This document shows, in pieces, positions 32,266-43,580 of a DNA stretch of 64,000 nucleotides. Both the position numbers and the translations under genes were made by a program. The stretch comes from Leptasterias polaris. Its lineage: Eukaryota > Echinodermata > Asteroidea > Forcipulatida > Asteriidae. Positions within the stretch are counted from its first letter, which is position 1. Each line of letters opens with the position of its first letter. The DNA lies in assembly GCA_037783415.1 (NCBI GenBank), contig JAZGTN010000070.1, forward strand, positions 10,733,001 through 10,797,000, given 5' to 3'. The notes below the pieces were generated by a model. That model was not told where the DNA came from. It saw only the letters and a list, made by a program, of their open reading frames with translations, and ran no database searches.

Positions 32266-35075
32266 ATGGAACCAGCTTGTATAAAAATGACCCTGTTGGT
32301 CTTTTTAGCCGTGCTTGCTATGAGAGCACAATCCCAAACTGAGCATAGCATTGGCTCATATTCAACAAGCGAGACCGAACGATGTGTGTGCCAGCCACAC
32401 GTCACTATCAACCCGCCCGTTTGCCGAAGCTCCGTTCCCGTGAACACCGGTACCTGCTGCAACTGTACGACAGTCCGGGAAATGTTTCGTACAAATCAAG
32501 AAACGACTTCCTCTGAGCTAGAAGGCACAAGACGTAAAGTGGAGGATTTGCAGGTTGCAGTATCTACCAACCAAGAAACGGTTTCCTCTGAGCTAGAAGG
32601 CACAAGACGTAAAGTGGAGGATTTGCAGGTTGCAGTATCTACCAACCAAGAAATGGTTTCCTCTGAGCTAGAAGACACTAGACTTCAAGTGGAAGAGTTG
32701 CAAGTAAATGTCTCTGGAAATCATGAAATTGTTACCTCTGAGCTAGAAGAGATGCAAGTAACGGTGTCTGGAAATCATGAAATTGTTACCTCTGAGATAC
32801 AGGGTCTAAGACGACAGTTGGAAGAGCTACAAGTCTCAGTCTCTGTTTTAGTGGAACTCCTTCATGGTAAGATTTAGTTTTGTTTACACTTGTCGTCGCA
32901 ACGTTCGACTAGTTGCTGATCCACCAAGTACAGTTTAGGTCAAAATTTAGATAATAATTTATTCCACTCCAAATGAGGGGTATTTTTTCCAGGCCCTATA
33001 TAAGAAATAGTTATATTTTGCTGCTCCAATATTTATTAAATTAAGTTTTAAAAGTAAGTTCAGTTAAAAAAAAAACAGCCACAAAAGATGCTTCGTCTCC
33101 TTAAAGGCACTGTACACGTTTGGTAATTACTCAAAATATATATTAGCATATAAAAACTTACTTGGTAACGAGCAACGGAGAGCAGTTGATAGTATAAAAC
33201 ATTGTGAGAAACGACTCCCTCTGAAGTAACGTAGTTTTTGAGAAAGAGGTAATTTCTCACTAAAATAATAAAAGACTTCTGGCCAGAAGCCTTTTATTCC
33301 TATCTGAAAGCACACTAATTTGTACAACGAGGGTGTTTTTTCTTTCATCATTTTCTTGCAACTTCAATGACCAATTGAGCCCAAATTTTCACAGGCTTGT
33401 TATTTTATGCATATGTTGGGATACACCTGACCAAGTGAGAATACTGGTCTTTGACAATTACAAAACGTGTTCAGGCCTTTAACCATGTTGACACGAAGTC
33501 TTATTTCCTGATGCCAACCTTCCCCATGAACCAGGCTCATACACCTGATACAACGGAGAGAACCGCAACAACGGAAGGCCGGTAAGGGTACTGTGCCTTT
33601 ATCAATATGAAAACATGTGCTTGACAGCTAGTTTGGGGTGGAGAAAGCTGGTTAACAATTAGTACCTGAGGTCGCATGTTCACATCCAACAGCGGAGTAA
33701 CCCATGTTCAATAATTACCTGGTGGAATTTCTTTACAAAGAATTGGGAGGTTATACATCATGACAACTATTATTTTGCAGAATTACGGGTATAAAACACG
33801 ACGTGTTGGTTTAAACATACTTGTACAGGTGCCTTTCCAAAAGACTGTTCCGAGATTCTTGCGAGGGGTGTGTCGATCAGTGGCGTGTACACGGTTCAAC
33901 CTCTAGACTCCGGTGTGGTTTTCCAAGTGTATTGTGATATGGAGACAGACAGTGGTGGTTGGACGGTAAGATAACACGCAAGTAAATGAATGAGAGTAGG
34001 CCTACTCATCTCTAAGAGTTTATTTGTAAATTATAGAAGGAGTCCGATCAAATTGAAGAAGAATAGATTGTTAACAACCACACTTTCCTTTGATAGGTTT
34101 TCCAGCGGCGGAAGGACGGCAGTGTGGATTTCTATTTGGACTTTGCCAACTACAGCCGGGGTTTTGGGAATCTAGAGGGGGAGTTTTGGCTCGGTAACGA
34201 CAACTTGCACCGTCTAACAGCTCAGGGCGAGTACGAACTCCGCGTTGATTTGTCAGACTTTGAAAACGAATCCAGTTATGCCGTCTATGACTCGTTCAGC
34301 ATCGCCGATGTGAGTGACAACTACAGGCTGTCTTTGGGAAGTTCCTCAGCAGGAACCGCAGGTAATAAATCAGTAACATTCCTGCAAATGTGATGAGAAA
34401 ATAAATCCATATTTTTACATAATAATACCCAGAATTAATGGGTAATTTTATTACATTTTTTCTTGCATTATTATAATTTTTTCAACTGTGTTTACTAACA
34501 CATCTACAGAAAAACTACTTCAAAGCTGTGACGATGGTTCTGACGTCATTGATGGTACACAATTTATTTTAGATCACAGCTTTAGAGGATAATACGTGCT
34601 TAATGTTAATTTGTTGGGCGCAAAACAAGCGAAAATATTCCATACCCATGCCAGTTGCTATGTTATAAAGTTGTTGCTATGTTACTAAAATTAAAATTAG
34701 ACAAATGGTAGGGTATTACTTCAAAAGCAGAATTAGTTTCATAATAAGGAGAAAAAACAAAGAAGAATAAAATCTAATCGTGTTTCAAGGGCGTCCCATT
34801 ATAATAGAGCAACTGTTTTTGTTTCAGGCGACTCGATGACGTACCACAATAACCAGCAGTTTTCTGCTAAAGACCGAGACAACGACGCAGGCAGCAGCAG
34901 GAACTGTGCCCAGGAATACCACGGTGCCTGGTGGTACAACAGCTGCTACCATTCTAATCTTAACGGGGCGTATCTCCGTAGGATCAATGTCCAAGGAGTT
35001 GTTTGGGTCCACTGGAAGGGGCATAATTACTCACTCAAAACCTCTGAGATGAAAATACGACCAACTCCACAATAA
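32266..35075 (+). CDS. secreted fibrinogen-related protein, gene C
   Basis: Exons 32266-32866, 33829-33965, 34097-34361 and 34828-35075, with phases 1, 0, 1, give 416 residues, the longest of the three. The signal peptide is [19 protein letters not shown], and the Cys cluster spans 40-67 (with an NCT glycosylation sequon). The coiled coil at 76-193 has three 25-residue units, one of 18 and a final 25. The fibrinogen domain spans about 201-416, with [37 protein letters not shown] and SNLNGAYL. Exons 2 and 3 are almost identical to gene A, while exon 4 differs in loops. Intron 1 holds an intact TTAA-flanked MITE. It is probably a functional extracellular lectin-like protein; the ligand is unknown. 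Confidence 0.88.
33105..33478. mobile_element. MITE with TTAA target duplication, 374 bp
   Basis: The terminal inverted repeats are AGGCACTGTACACGTTTGG (left) and the complement of its relative at the right end (GTAATTGT, CGTGTTCAGGCCT). TTAA lies at 33101-33104 and 33479-33482. Gene B has the unfilled single TTAA at 19388-19391. The family recurs at 51644-52010. Confidence 0.85.
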
Positions 35076-35084
35076 TAACACCAT

Positions 35085-35460
35085 ACCACTCACTAATGAG
35101 CAAGTTCGAGTGCGCAAATTTAGTAAGTCGACCCGTGCTTGACCACTGACTAGCAACGTACATGCGCAGTGACGTATTCACTCGAACGACTCATTTGGAA
35201 GTCCGGTCGATCAAACATGCTGAGCAAGTTCGAATGCGCACCATGGGTAACTAAAGGTGGACTAGTTTTACTCGAGCCCTGGGGCCTTTCTCAAACCTCG
35301 GCTTGGGCTCCGGCTCCGGCTCCAGGCTCCGTCTGATGTTCGAACCACCGCGTGCAAATACACGCTGCGCCACAAATTTATAACGGAATTGAATGTTTGC
35401 GTAGGTCATTTGGATTGGTGAGCAACTTAGTTTGTTTATTTCCAAATATCACAATATATA
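35085..35460. other. FReD 3' flank and spacer
   Basis: Matches 13105-13240 and 13685-13927 without the foldback element. No gene is seen. Confidence 0.6.
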
Positions 35461-36362
35461 ATCATAACTCAATAAAACTTCTTGGAATCACTTTTCAAAG
35501 TAACTTATCCTGGGACAAGCAAGTGAGGGACACTGTTCTAAAGTGTAACAGACTAATTGGCCTCATTCGTGCGATTGCGGGTGGGTCGACCTCTAGTGTT
35601 TCACTTCACCTGTATAAGACTTTGGTTTTACCCATCTTAGATTTTTGTTCTCCGGTATGGTGGGTTTTTAGTAAGAAACATATATCACAACTAGAATCAA
35701 CACAGCGAAGAGCTAGTCGAGCCATCTTGAAACAGGGTTTCCAGGAACAATCTTATGAGGGTCGTATCAGAACACTGGGACTTATGAACCTAACAAATAG
35801 AAGGGATTATATAAATATGTCTTTTATTTCCAAACTACTTGTCCAACCATCTAATGACTTCATGGGTAGCATTTTAAAGTCACTTACTGTTAATTCCAGA
35901 CATCTTGACGTACTTACATGTTATCATGGTATTAGCTCGTACAGATAAATTCAAATACAATGGCATGGTTCGTTTTCCAAAAATGTTTTCTGATCTTGCT
36001 CCTGAAACGAGGAACAGTCTCATCACTGAACCTTTCCATGTTTATAGATCCAAAATGAGAGAGCATTTTAACTGTCTTTGATTTTTGCTCATTAATGTTT
36101 TTAAACTCCTTTTAATCAAGTTTTCTTGTTTTGCTTTGCTTGTGGCCCTATTAGTCTTTTTATCCTGTCTTAAGTGAGTCACGTTTGCTTCACATTTTGT
36201 ATTTTGGTTTTTGTATATAACTTTGTAGTAGAGGATTTTATTGGGTCTGACACATCTATGATGACAGTTTTTTTAACTTTTGTCTTGACCCGGACAATTT
36301 AAAAAATGTATATTATGAACTTTTGTCCGAAGATTTAAAATAAATAAATAAATAAATAAAAC
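35461..36362 (+). pseudogene. 5'-truncated LINE reverse-transcriptase fragment (unit C)
   Basis: The same insertion as 13928-14835. Here the TAG is CAG (KQGF), but a small insertion near 35930 (TATTAGCTCG) shifts the frame before DKFKYNGMVRF. It ends with an (AAAT)n tail. Confidence 0.8.
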
Positions 36363-36399
36363 ATACATGCATTAATGAGTGATAAGTGGAGGGCACCAG

Positions 36400-36940
36400 A
36401 AAAAAGCCAAGGCTTATACAGGGCCTGGTCCCTTTAGTTTATAAATTAATTGGTTTTAGTTATAACAATATTAAATGATGAAATGAAAGTACAGAGAAAG
36501 GAATAATGCATACAGCAAACATAGCACAAAAATTGTTTTTGTAATTGAACTGCTTTTCACAATTAGTTTTGCTATAGAGCCATAAATACAATAAGTGTCC
36601 ATAAAAAAAAATGGAAAATTAAAAGAAACATATTTAGGTATTTACAAGACTAGATACATTGGAATGTATAGGCCCTAATCATGCGTACATAGTTACAAGT
36701 GGTGTCATTTTAGACGATATTGGTTATAAGTAGGTTTTTCATGTATTTTGTGAAGCTGTGCACAGTTCTAAATGAAGGTATTGGGGTAAGCCGATTCCAG
36801 AGTAAGGGGCCTTGATGTCCAACTGTTTTCATAAATAATGTGGTCCGAGCCTTTCCAATACTGCAAAGTAACACAGTCGAATATGGATACTTATAGAAAA
36901 TGTTTAACCTACTGTTTAGATGGAAGAAAAGCATTTGTTA
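36400..36940 (-). pseudogene. LINE 3' end, minus strand (unit C)
   Basis: The homologue of 14840-15370; the minus frame 36710-36934 carries GKARTTLF and GPLLWNRL. Confidence 0.7.
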
Positions 36941-38035
36941 AAATTTGTTTTCTTTATTATATTTTGTTTACCTACTTTTGAAGGCTGAAAAGCAGATGTC
37001 CACTTTTCGACCTCCCAGAGTGTTTATTCGGAACTTTGTTAAAAGTCATTTCTCCAAAGTGTAATGATTAGAGTGGGTCAAATGAAAATCAACGTTGGAT
37101 CAACGAGATATGTATAAAGCCGATCATGTTGAAGAACAAAGAAATACAAGAATCATTGGATTGTTTTACATCAAAAGATTGACATACTTTTTTATGTTTT
37201 CGATCAACCTTTGTCCTTTGAGAAAGACTGTGCCACGGTCGAAAAGTCAGGCCATTTACTATTTGAAATACCTAATTTGTTTTGTTGTTTTTTGACCTTT
37301 TTTAATCACTCTTAATAATTCAGTTTTGATAATTCAGTTTTGAACGCTTTTGACAAAACTGTAGAATAGCTGTTTACTTTTTATATAATCAAGTTTTGGT
37401 CTATTGTGTAAAACTTCAAATAAAACGAATGAACCTTAAACAAAATATGAACTTCGTTTTGTAATTGGTTTGAGAATTGGCTTGTTATTGGGCGCAGTCT
37501 GGGTCTGTTAGCTCTTACTCATACGCAGTGACATTATAACAAACAACAAGGAAGTGCACGAACAGACAGTGGTGGACTACAGTACTGGTATTCATGTCAA
37601 ATTAGACGCGAGTTCAACAAGGATATAGCAAGGATATTTATCACAAGAGTTTGATGGCTCCACAGTACAACCTCAATGACGTCACACCATGGCCTAATCA
37701 TTGAATGGGCTACTCATGTTCTTTGGGGTATGTTGTGACTATCAAGACAACTTCATAATGATTGTTCATATTAACTATCATCTTGCCACAGATTGCAGCT
37801 GAAAGCTTTTGAGACAGCCAAATTTATTCAAACATTCTAGAAAAACGATTGTTAACTTGGTAAAATTAATTAAACAAATCTTGGGCTAGGCCTAAAGTTG
37901 TTTTCTGGTAAAAAAAAAAAAAAAACATAACAAAAAGCAGACATCTTAATTGACTGGTTGAGATTTATCCTACAAGTTTGAATAAGGTCAAATTTGCAAT
38001 ATTATAATTTGCAGAGTAATGTCGTCATAACGAGT
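36941..38035. other. spacer
   Basis: The part before 37861 repeats 15371-16455. The rest is AT-rich, with an A-run at about 37910-37925. No gene is recognised. Confidence 0.5.
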
Positions 38036-38239
38036 AAAATTGGCGCTACTTTCCGCTGTATTCAAAGTTTAATGTGCCCTGTAATGTAGATTTTGGTAAA
38101 CAATCATGTACATGTACTTACCCATTACTTGCTAGTAACATATGAGGCAAAAGTGAGGTAGGACAGAAACGACAGCCTCTAAGTTGAGGTGGTTTTTGGT
38201 TTAGTGTTTCACAAAGGAAAGTTTATGCGCAGGAGGTAT
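38036..38239 (+). pseudogene. decayed FReD 5' module, left part
   Basis: GGCGCTACTTTCCGCTGTATTC, shown here only as CGCTACTT and CCGCTGTATTC, GAGGTGGTTTTTGGTTTAGTG and TTTCACAAAGGAAA parallel the module before genes A-C. The CCATATAAGG box has become CATATGAGG. The module breaks off at the retrotransposon end and resumes at 47282. Confidence 0.7.
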
Positions 38240-38314
38240 AGTAAACTATTTGCATCACTGTATTCTTCTCGGGCTCAGGCTTCTACACTTATTGAGGACT
38301 GGGTAGAAACGATT
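38240..38314 (-). repeat. terminal split repeat B2
   Basis: AGTAAACTATTTGCATCACT to GAAACGATT. The second copy is at 38515-38589. Confidence 0.9.
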
Positions 38315-38458
38315 TCGAGAGCAGAAACCCGAGCCACCAACGCTATACTATCTAAAAGTGGGGTGGGTGGGCGGGCAAAAAAACAAACAAACCCAAAAAC
38401 CCGCTACTCTTACCTCGTACGCTAAACAGCTTACCTTCCTACCTCAAACTCTGATCCG

Positions 38459-38589
38459 CCAGAATCGCGACTGATGTAACATCCGTCGCCCTCAACGACC
38501 ACAGCGATGCCAATAGTAAACTATTTGCATCACTGTATTCTTCTCGGGCTCAGGCTTCTACACTTATTGAGGACTGGGTAGAAACGATT
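38459..38589 (-). repeat. fused internal repeats A2 and B1
   Basis: CCAGAATCGCGACTGATG...GCCAATAGT (A2, 38459-38517) runs straight into the B1 copy (38515-38589), sharing AGT. Such fused repeats are thought to template restoration of the termini from a circular intermediate. Confidence 0.9.
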
Positions 38590-38882
38590 CCTCGCTCCGC
38601 GTACCCGAAAGCCCCCGCACTGCCCCCAAATAGATGCTTTGACCCATCCCATATCTCAACCCTTTTCTAAAATCTGCTGAAAAGACACTCTGCTGCCCCC
38701 TTTGTTTTGTACTGTTTATCCCTTATATTTATTTTGTATACCTTCTGCTTTCTAGGAAATTTTACAAATTCCATTTATGTATTATTATTATTATTATTTG
38801 TTTCCCATCTCTTCCCAGAAACCAATTACATTGGTCTTAACCTTAATGACGTGCGACCGCAAACTAGTGTCCTGGTCCTGCT

Positions 38883-40142
38883 TTACAAATGGATACTAAG
38901 AGCCTGAAATGCCAGTTCCGCTTTAAAACCCGAGTTTAAAAGGCGATAAAATTCCCCCGCTTGGTCTGCCGCCGAAGCCTTGTCACCACCAACAGCTTTA
39001 AACGCCTCCCGAAGTATTTGCACCGTGCCGGTACGTCTTGTGACACGTTCAACCTCCGTGTAATGCTTAAACGTCTGACGTGTCGCCCACCTACAATGGT
39101 CCATGACCTGCTGCTCCGAAGCCCCTAACATCCTCAGAGTCGTGGCAACTCCTGCCCTACCACCATGCGCTCTCAAAGCACGGTCAGTGTGGTCCGATGA
39201 TTTGGAGAAGTACAGCTTTAACCGATTGTTAGGATTGTTTCCTGTGAATGGCTTATTTGCCAAAAATCGTCTGTCTGGTGTACAAGGACGAAAGAGATAT
39301 CCCCCCGACAAGTCAAATCCATGCTTGCCAGCCAGATCAACCATTGCGTCGACTGCACCTGCCGGATCCATCTCCTCTTGGTCTATCTTTGGAATAATAA
39401 TAAAAGAGGACTCCCCCTCTCTCACTGTCTTGCCAATGGTGTGATTTAGCAGCAAATCCCTGCCATCAATTCTTGTCACCTCACATGTTTTTGTGCGACC
39501 CAAGTCCGCCGCCCGATCCCCGGTCCACCATAGAGAGAGAAAAAATGCCAGGTCCCTGTGCAGAATGTAATGTTTGATGAAACTGGGCTCCGCCGCTTCC
39601 ACCAGATCCGAAATACGCCCCCGGATCTCACGCACTAACCATCGCAATTTGTCGGAAAAAATTGGGACAGCTTGTTTTGGAGTGACGTGCGCCTCCGCTT
39701 GCTCCAATCTGACGGCTTTTATGTACCTTTGTACCTGATCTGATATGCATGGATTTCCCTCATTGTATCTTGGCGTCCATGGTCTCCTACTACCCAACGA
39801 ATTGAAGTGTGCTCTAAATTGCCCTACGTATGAATCTACCGTCCCCGCGGCCAGATGTTTTGGACACCCGCAATCGTGAAATCCTTGTCTCCCTAGATTA
39901 AGACATCCTAGAACGTGCACCTGGGTTTTCCCTTTGCCATCTCGTTCTACTAAAAACTTGATTATGTCCTCTGGAGTTGATGTTTCCAGACTGTTGCCAT
40001 CGGTATAGTAGCCCGAATCATGATTCTGTTGTAAAAATACATCTAAATTGTTCACCAAGCAGCTCTTTTGCTTATTGTAGGGACGGTTGTCCAATTTCCG
40101 GTTTAGCACCCCCAACCTGGTTTTCACTCTTGTCAGCTGCAT
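38883..40142 (-). CDS. tyrosine recombinase of Ngaro-type element
   Basis: An intact frame of 419 residues with a real ATG. It belongs to the phage-integrase-like tyrosine recombinases that insert DIRS-type elements. The catalytic set is visible: R210 (TGDRAADLG), H326 and R329 (AHGGRAG), W352 in the third His position and nucleophile Y361 (FKHY). An N-terminal part of about 190 residues with a CGCPKH motif could be the DNA-binding core-type domain. It is the only undamaged gene of the element. A TGCAG directly at the start could also serve as a splice acceptor from an upstream exon. Confidence 0.9.
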   Translation of the reverse strand: MQLTRVKTRLGVLNRKLDNRPYNKQKSCLVNNLDVFLQQNHDSGYYTDGNSLETSTPEDIIKFLVERDGKGKTQVHVLGCLNLGRQGFHDCGCPKHLAAGTVDSYVGQFRAHFNSLGSRRPWTPRYNEGNPCISDQVQRYIKAVRLEQAEAHVTPKQAVPIFSDKLRWLVREIRGRISDLVEAAEPSFIKHYILHRDLAFFLSLWWTGDRAADLGRTKTCEVTRIDGRDLLLNHTIGKTVREGESSFIIIPKIDQEEMDPAGAVDAMVDLAGKHGFDLSGGYLFRPCTPDRRFLANKPFTGNNPNNRLKLYFSKSSDHTDRALRAHGGRAGVATTLRMLGASEQQVMDHCRWATRQTFKHYTEVERVTRRTGTVQILREAFKAVGGDKASAADQAGEFYRLLNSGFKAELAFQALSIHL

Positions 40143-40189
40143 AAAAGAGAAAATATCGTACTTAAAACCAACATCGGACTAAACTCAAG

Positions 40190-40994
40190 CTAGGTTGTCG
40201 AGGCCGAGTATCGCTTTGTCTCTGGATGTATTGCTACCCCCATACGCCCCCCACAAATCGACCTCAGGAGTAGCTGCATCCTACGATGAAGTTTTAAACA
40301 GCCCCATCCTGTCAAGTGAACCTGGTCTTTGTGATCGTGCTGGTAAATATGATCATTCGACAGGAAATGCCATCTTGACTCCTCACATAGCTCCTTGTAT
40401 GCGGAATTCACTGCGGCTATCTGGCGATTGATGTCGACGTTTCGCGTTTGGCAAACCGCTGATAGGACTAATTGAACCTTTGGATATTGGGCCCGTAACT
40501 GCCTGGAGGTAACCTTGAAGATTCTCAACAGCTCATGAACTGCCGCCGAGTTGTAGTTGTCTTACCTATGTCATTCACACCTCCATGCACAACTGCACCA
40601 TCCAGTTTCTGTGTGCGACATGACGATGCTAAGATCCTGCATAGAGCTTCCATCTTTGCCCCACCATACACATTTACTTGACGTTTAGGAAGGAAGGCCA
40701 AGCAAAATTGACTATGCCCCTGAACATGGAGTCTGACACCAGCAGGATATTATACCTCTTTCCCGTGATGATACGCCCCTCATTAGGAATATTGGGTCCC
40801 GGTGGAAAATGACATCTCAACGCCCAAAGCTCAAACTGAAACCCCTTGGCGTTCGGCACATAACCCTGATGTGACGGTACCTCCAGAACTCCCTTCTGGC
40901 CCGCCTCACTTAGACGCAGAGACTTCTGAGCAAATGCCCTTAAATGCGGCCACCAAGGCCTCGAATGAGAGTGCTTTGGGACGACTAGTGTCAC
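40190..40994 (-). pseudogene. SGNH-hydrolase-like region of the retrotransposon
   Basis: Three frames together show the family blocks: ILLVSDSMFRG (GDS-like block I), HGGVNDIG (block III GxND) at about 40565-40590, and QVHLTGWGCLKLHRRM (block V, His). SGNH/GDSL-type hydrolase domains are known from Ngaro-group elements; their role there is unclear. The blocks lie in different frames, with a stop after FLNVK near 40674. Either frameshifts have disabled it, or an intron (GTAAGA after GACATAG) explains part of the break. Confidence 0.65.
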
Positions 40995-41104
40995 AATTAT
41001 GTCTCCCCATCACTCACGCAACAGCCGGACCAGGGATGAAATAAGAACGAATGGTGTAAAACCGTACAGCACCTTCCCTCTAGGACATGGTTGTGAAAAC
41101 ACAT

Positions 41105-41987
41105 TCACGCCTGATGTGCCTTGAACTGGGTCCCTGGAGAAATTTTTTTTGTTGGAAGTCCCTCGATCCCTTTTGGTACATTAGACGGCAAGGCCATAAG
41201 GTCCCCTGTAAATCCCGTGTTTCCTCCCAGCTCTTCTTGAAGGAGACACCATAGATACGGCGACAGTCTTGAGTCTGCCATAGACAGTACCCTGGAGGGG
41301 ACATCAGCTGGATTGCTGCTAGAGGGCACCCACTGGAGCCGCAGATCAAAATTTTCCTCCAGAGTAAATGCAAAAATGAGCCTCAAAACCCCCGCAAGGG
41401 CAGTTGACCTCGCCTTCAGACCTGACCATGCATGATATAAGCTCTTAGCATCCACCTGCACGTCTACTCTTCTGTCCCATAGCCGGTCCATCACTGAAAT
41501 AAGGACAAAATAAAGGGCCAATGCCTCCTTGTAACAGATATCCGCTGATCTCTGAACCTCCGGGGACCAGTAATCTCCAAAAGAGACATCTTCCTTCTCG
41601 AGTGAGAGCACTCCACCCCATCTATAACCTGATGCGTCCGAGCTGATTCGCAATTTTAAATGACGCTCTTGCCTCCAAGGAATTGGCTCCGAAACCGAAT
41701 CAATGAACCGCCAAAAGAAGACCTCATCTCGAACTGACTGTATCAAAGGAACCGGTGTTACATCCTCCAGTTTCGATACAAAGGTACAACACTCTCTGAC
41801 AAACAGCCTGGCTGCCGGGAACACCAGTACAAAACTCTGACACTTTCCAATAAAACGCTGCATGGTCTTGAGATACACTCCCTCTTTCACTAGAATATCC
41901 TCTCACTCTAGCAAATGCCACCTTCTTTTTCTCCGGTATCCAAAATGACAAGGATTTTGAGCACAAACCTAAACCTAAATGGACCAT
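41105..41987 (-). pseudogene. RNase H and connecting part of retrotransposon polyprotein
   Basis: The frame 41890-41105 carries the RNase H acidic set: SSDASGYRWGG, KEALALYF, VQVDAKSLYHAW and SSSNPADVPSR. The preceding connection (LGLGLCSKSLSFWIPEKKKV, up to 41987) is in another frame, so at least one frameshift separates them. RNase H removes the RNA strand during reverse transcription. Decay makes this copy non-functional. Confidence 0.75.
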
Positions 41988-42146
41988 ACGTGTTACCGGC
42001 TGCAGCTGACTCTACTTCAAGTTAATGAAATAGCCCAATTCTGATTGCATGTAGCATACCGCGTACAAAGCCCGTGATGCTCTACTGTAAGCCTCCTCTC
42101 CTTCGGTACCCGATGGCCTCTGCAATGATCCTAACCTACACTTTTT

Positions 42147-42938
42147 TCATTTTTCCCCCTCGATACTTCCATTCCCCATGGCTTCTCCAATAAAGCGATC
42201 GTCAATCCAAACTTCTGTGTGAATTCCCCTGTTTTTCAGCCAAGTCGACAGACAGAAACTGACAGTAGAATAAATGTAAGCGCTGTTCTTAAAGCCGAAA
42301 GGTAGAGTCGAATCCACAAAGAAGAACCCCGCCCATTCAAAACCACAAAAGGATTTTGACCTTTCAGTAAGGAGAAGTTGTTTGTAACCCTGAGCATCGT
42401 CAGTTCCAGAAAAGAAGCCACTCTTGTTTATAGATTTGGCAATATCCCCCAAGGGTACCAATTTGAAGGGCGTGTCTTTGCACCAAAGATTAGGGCCTTT
42501 CATTGACAGCACCAGTCTAGGCTTGGTCGGTTCCACTGTAAGGGCATTCACGCACCTTGGGGGTGATACCTCATTTACTGCACCCAAAAACTCTACTGAA
42601 CCTTCTACCAAGCGCTTTGTAATTGTGTCATTAATAAAATGTACATACTGCCTGCAAATGGGTGCGTTCGGCCAATACATATCCATCGGCGTGTCCGAGT
42701 CAAAGTTTCGGCCCCTGTACTTCCCCTTGAAAGACTGGAAAAACTCATATAAATCTACCCCTCCATGCAACCATGCCCCAACCTGTTCCTTCATTTCTGG
42801 GCATTCGGCTAGAATGAGATCCCAAGCTTCCAACCGTTCATGCAAGCCCCCCGCCACGAAAAAATAGGGGTCACGGAAGCGAAGGGCGTTGAAATCTGGT
42901 GGACAAATCCCGGCTAAAACATCCTCCGGCTTTGGGGC
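42147..42938 (-). pseudogene. reverse transcriptase domain of retrotransposon
   Basis: Reverse-transcriptase signatures: KPRLVLSMKGPN, SGTDDAQGYKQL, LPFGFKNSAYI and VWIDDRFIG, where the catalytic motif is WIDD in place of YxDD. The frame is open from at least 42938, upstream of any ATG, suggesting translation as part of a longer or spliced product. It ends in a TAA at 42147, and the downstream connection (EAYSRASRALYAVCY) has a further stop. Confidence 0.85.
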
Positions 42939-43580
42939 GCCCCCACTGGGGCATCTGCCACCCTACCCGATATATCAACCCATGAATATATCCCATGCTT
43001 CCGCTTTAAGGCCTGAGCTGCAACAGGGTCAAAAAGGTGCTCAGACGAAAACTCCCATGTGTGAAATTTGAGTATGTCCGAATACCGCTTGTAAGCCTGT
43101 ATGAATTAAACAGGAAAAAGAGAAAGAAACAACCCGCTAAAGAACACTCACAATGTAAACATCTTCACCAATTTAATAGATGTGACAAAATCTTTGCAAA
43201 GTTCAGCCATACTGCATAACGACTTCATTCCCTGTCGCACATTCCTCCAACATTTTTATTATTATTATTATAATAATACCTATGTCTCAGTAACCTTACA
43301 CCGGACCACATTAATTTATCTTTCCTTTGAAATCTCCTCACAACACCTGCATAAACATTACACTACCATTTGTTTTCTTCCTCTACTCTCCCTCGAGTTA
43401 TTTAAGCATTCCTTTACTTTTTTAAATTATTTCCATAAACCTGTAGTGTCATTTTTTTTTTTTTTTTTTTAGACACTGATGTGTTTTATGCATAAATGTA
43501 TACACAGTTATTATTTTTATTGTTATTATTACTGTGACTATCATACATAGTTTTTTTTTTTTTTATTTTTTTTTATTTTT
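42939..43580. other. retrotransposon gag-RT spacer
   Basis: Non-coding as far as visible. It contains long T-runs (43453-43470, 43551-43580) and short ATT repeats. Confidence 0.5.

Larger units (their letters stand above)
22972..37861. repeat. segmental duplication, copy 2 (contains FReD gene C)
   Basis: The counterpart of 4290-16455. The alignment runs 22972-23860, skips 23861-27604, and resumes at 27605. Confidence 0.85.

Noticed and set aside
42424..42867. 147-residue plus-strand frame
   Set aside because: Antisense shadow of the reverse-transcriptase region.
43182..43472. 96-residue frame ending in a Phe run
   Set aside because: T-run artefact in non-coding retrotransposon sequence.
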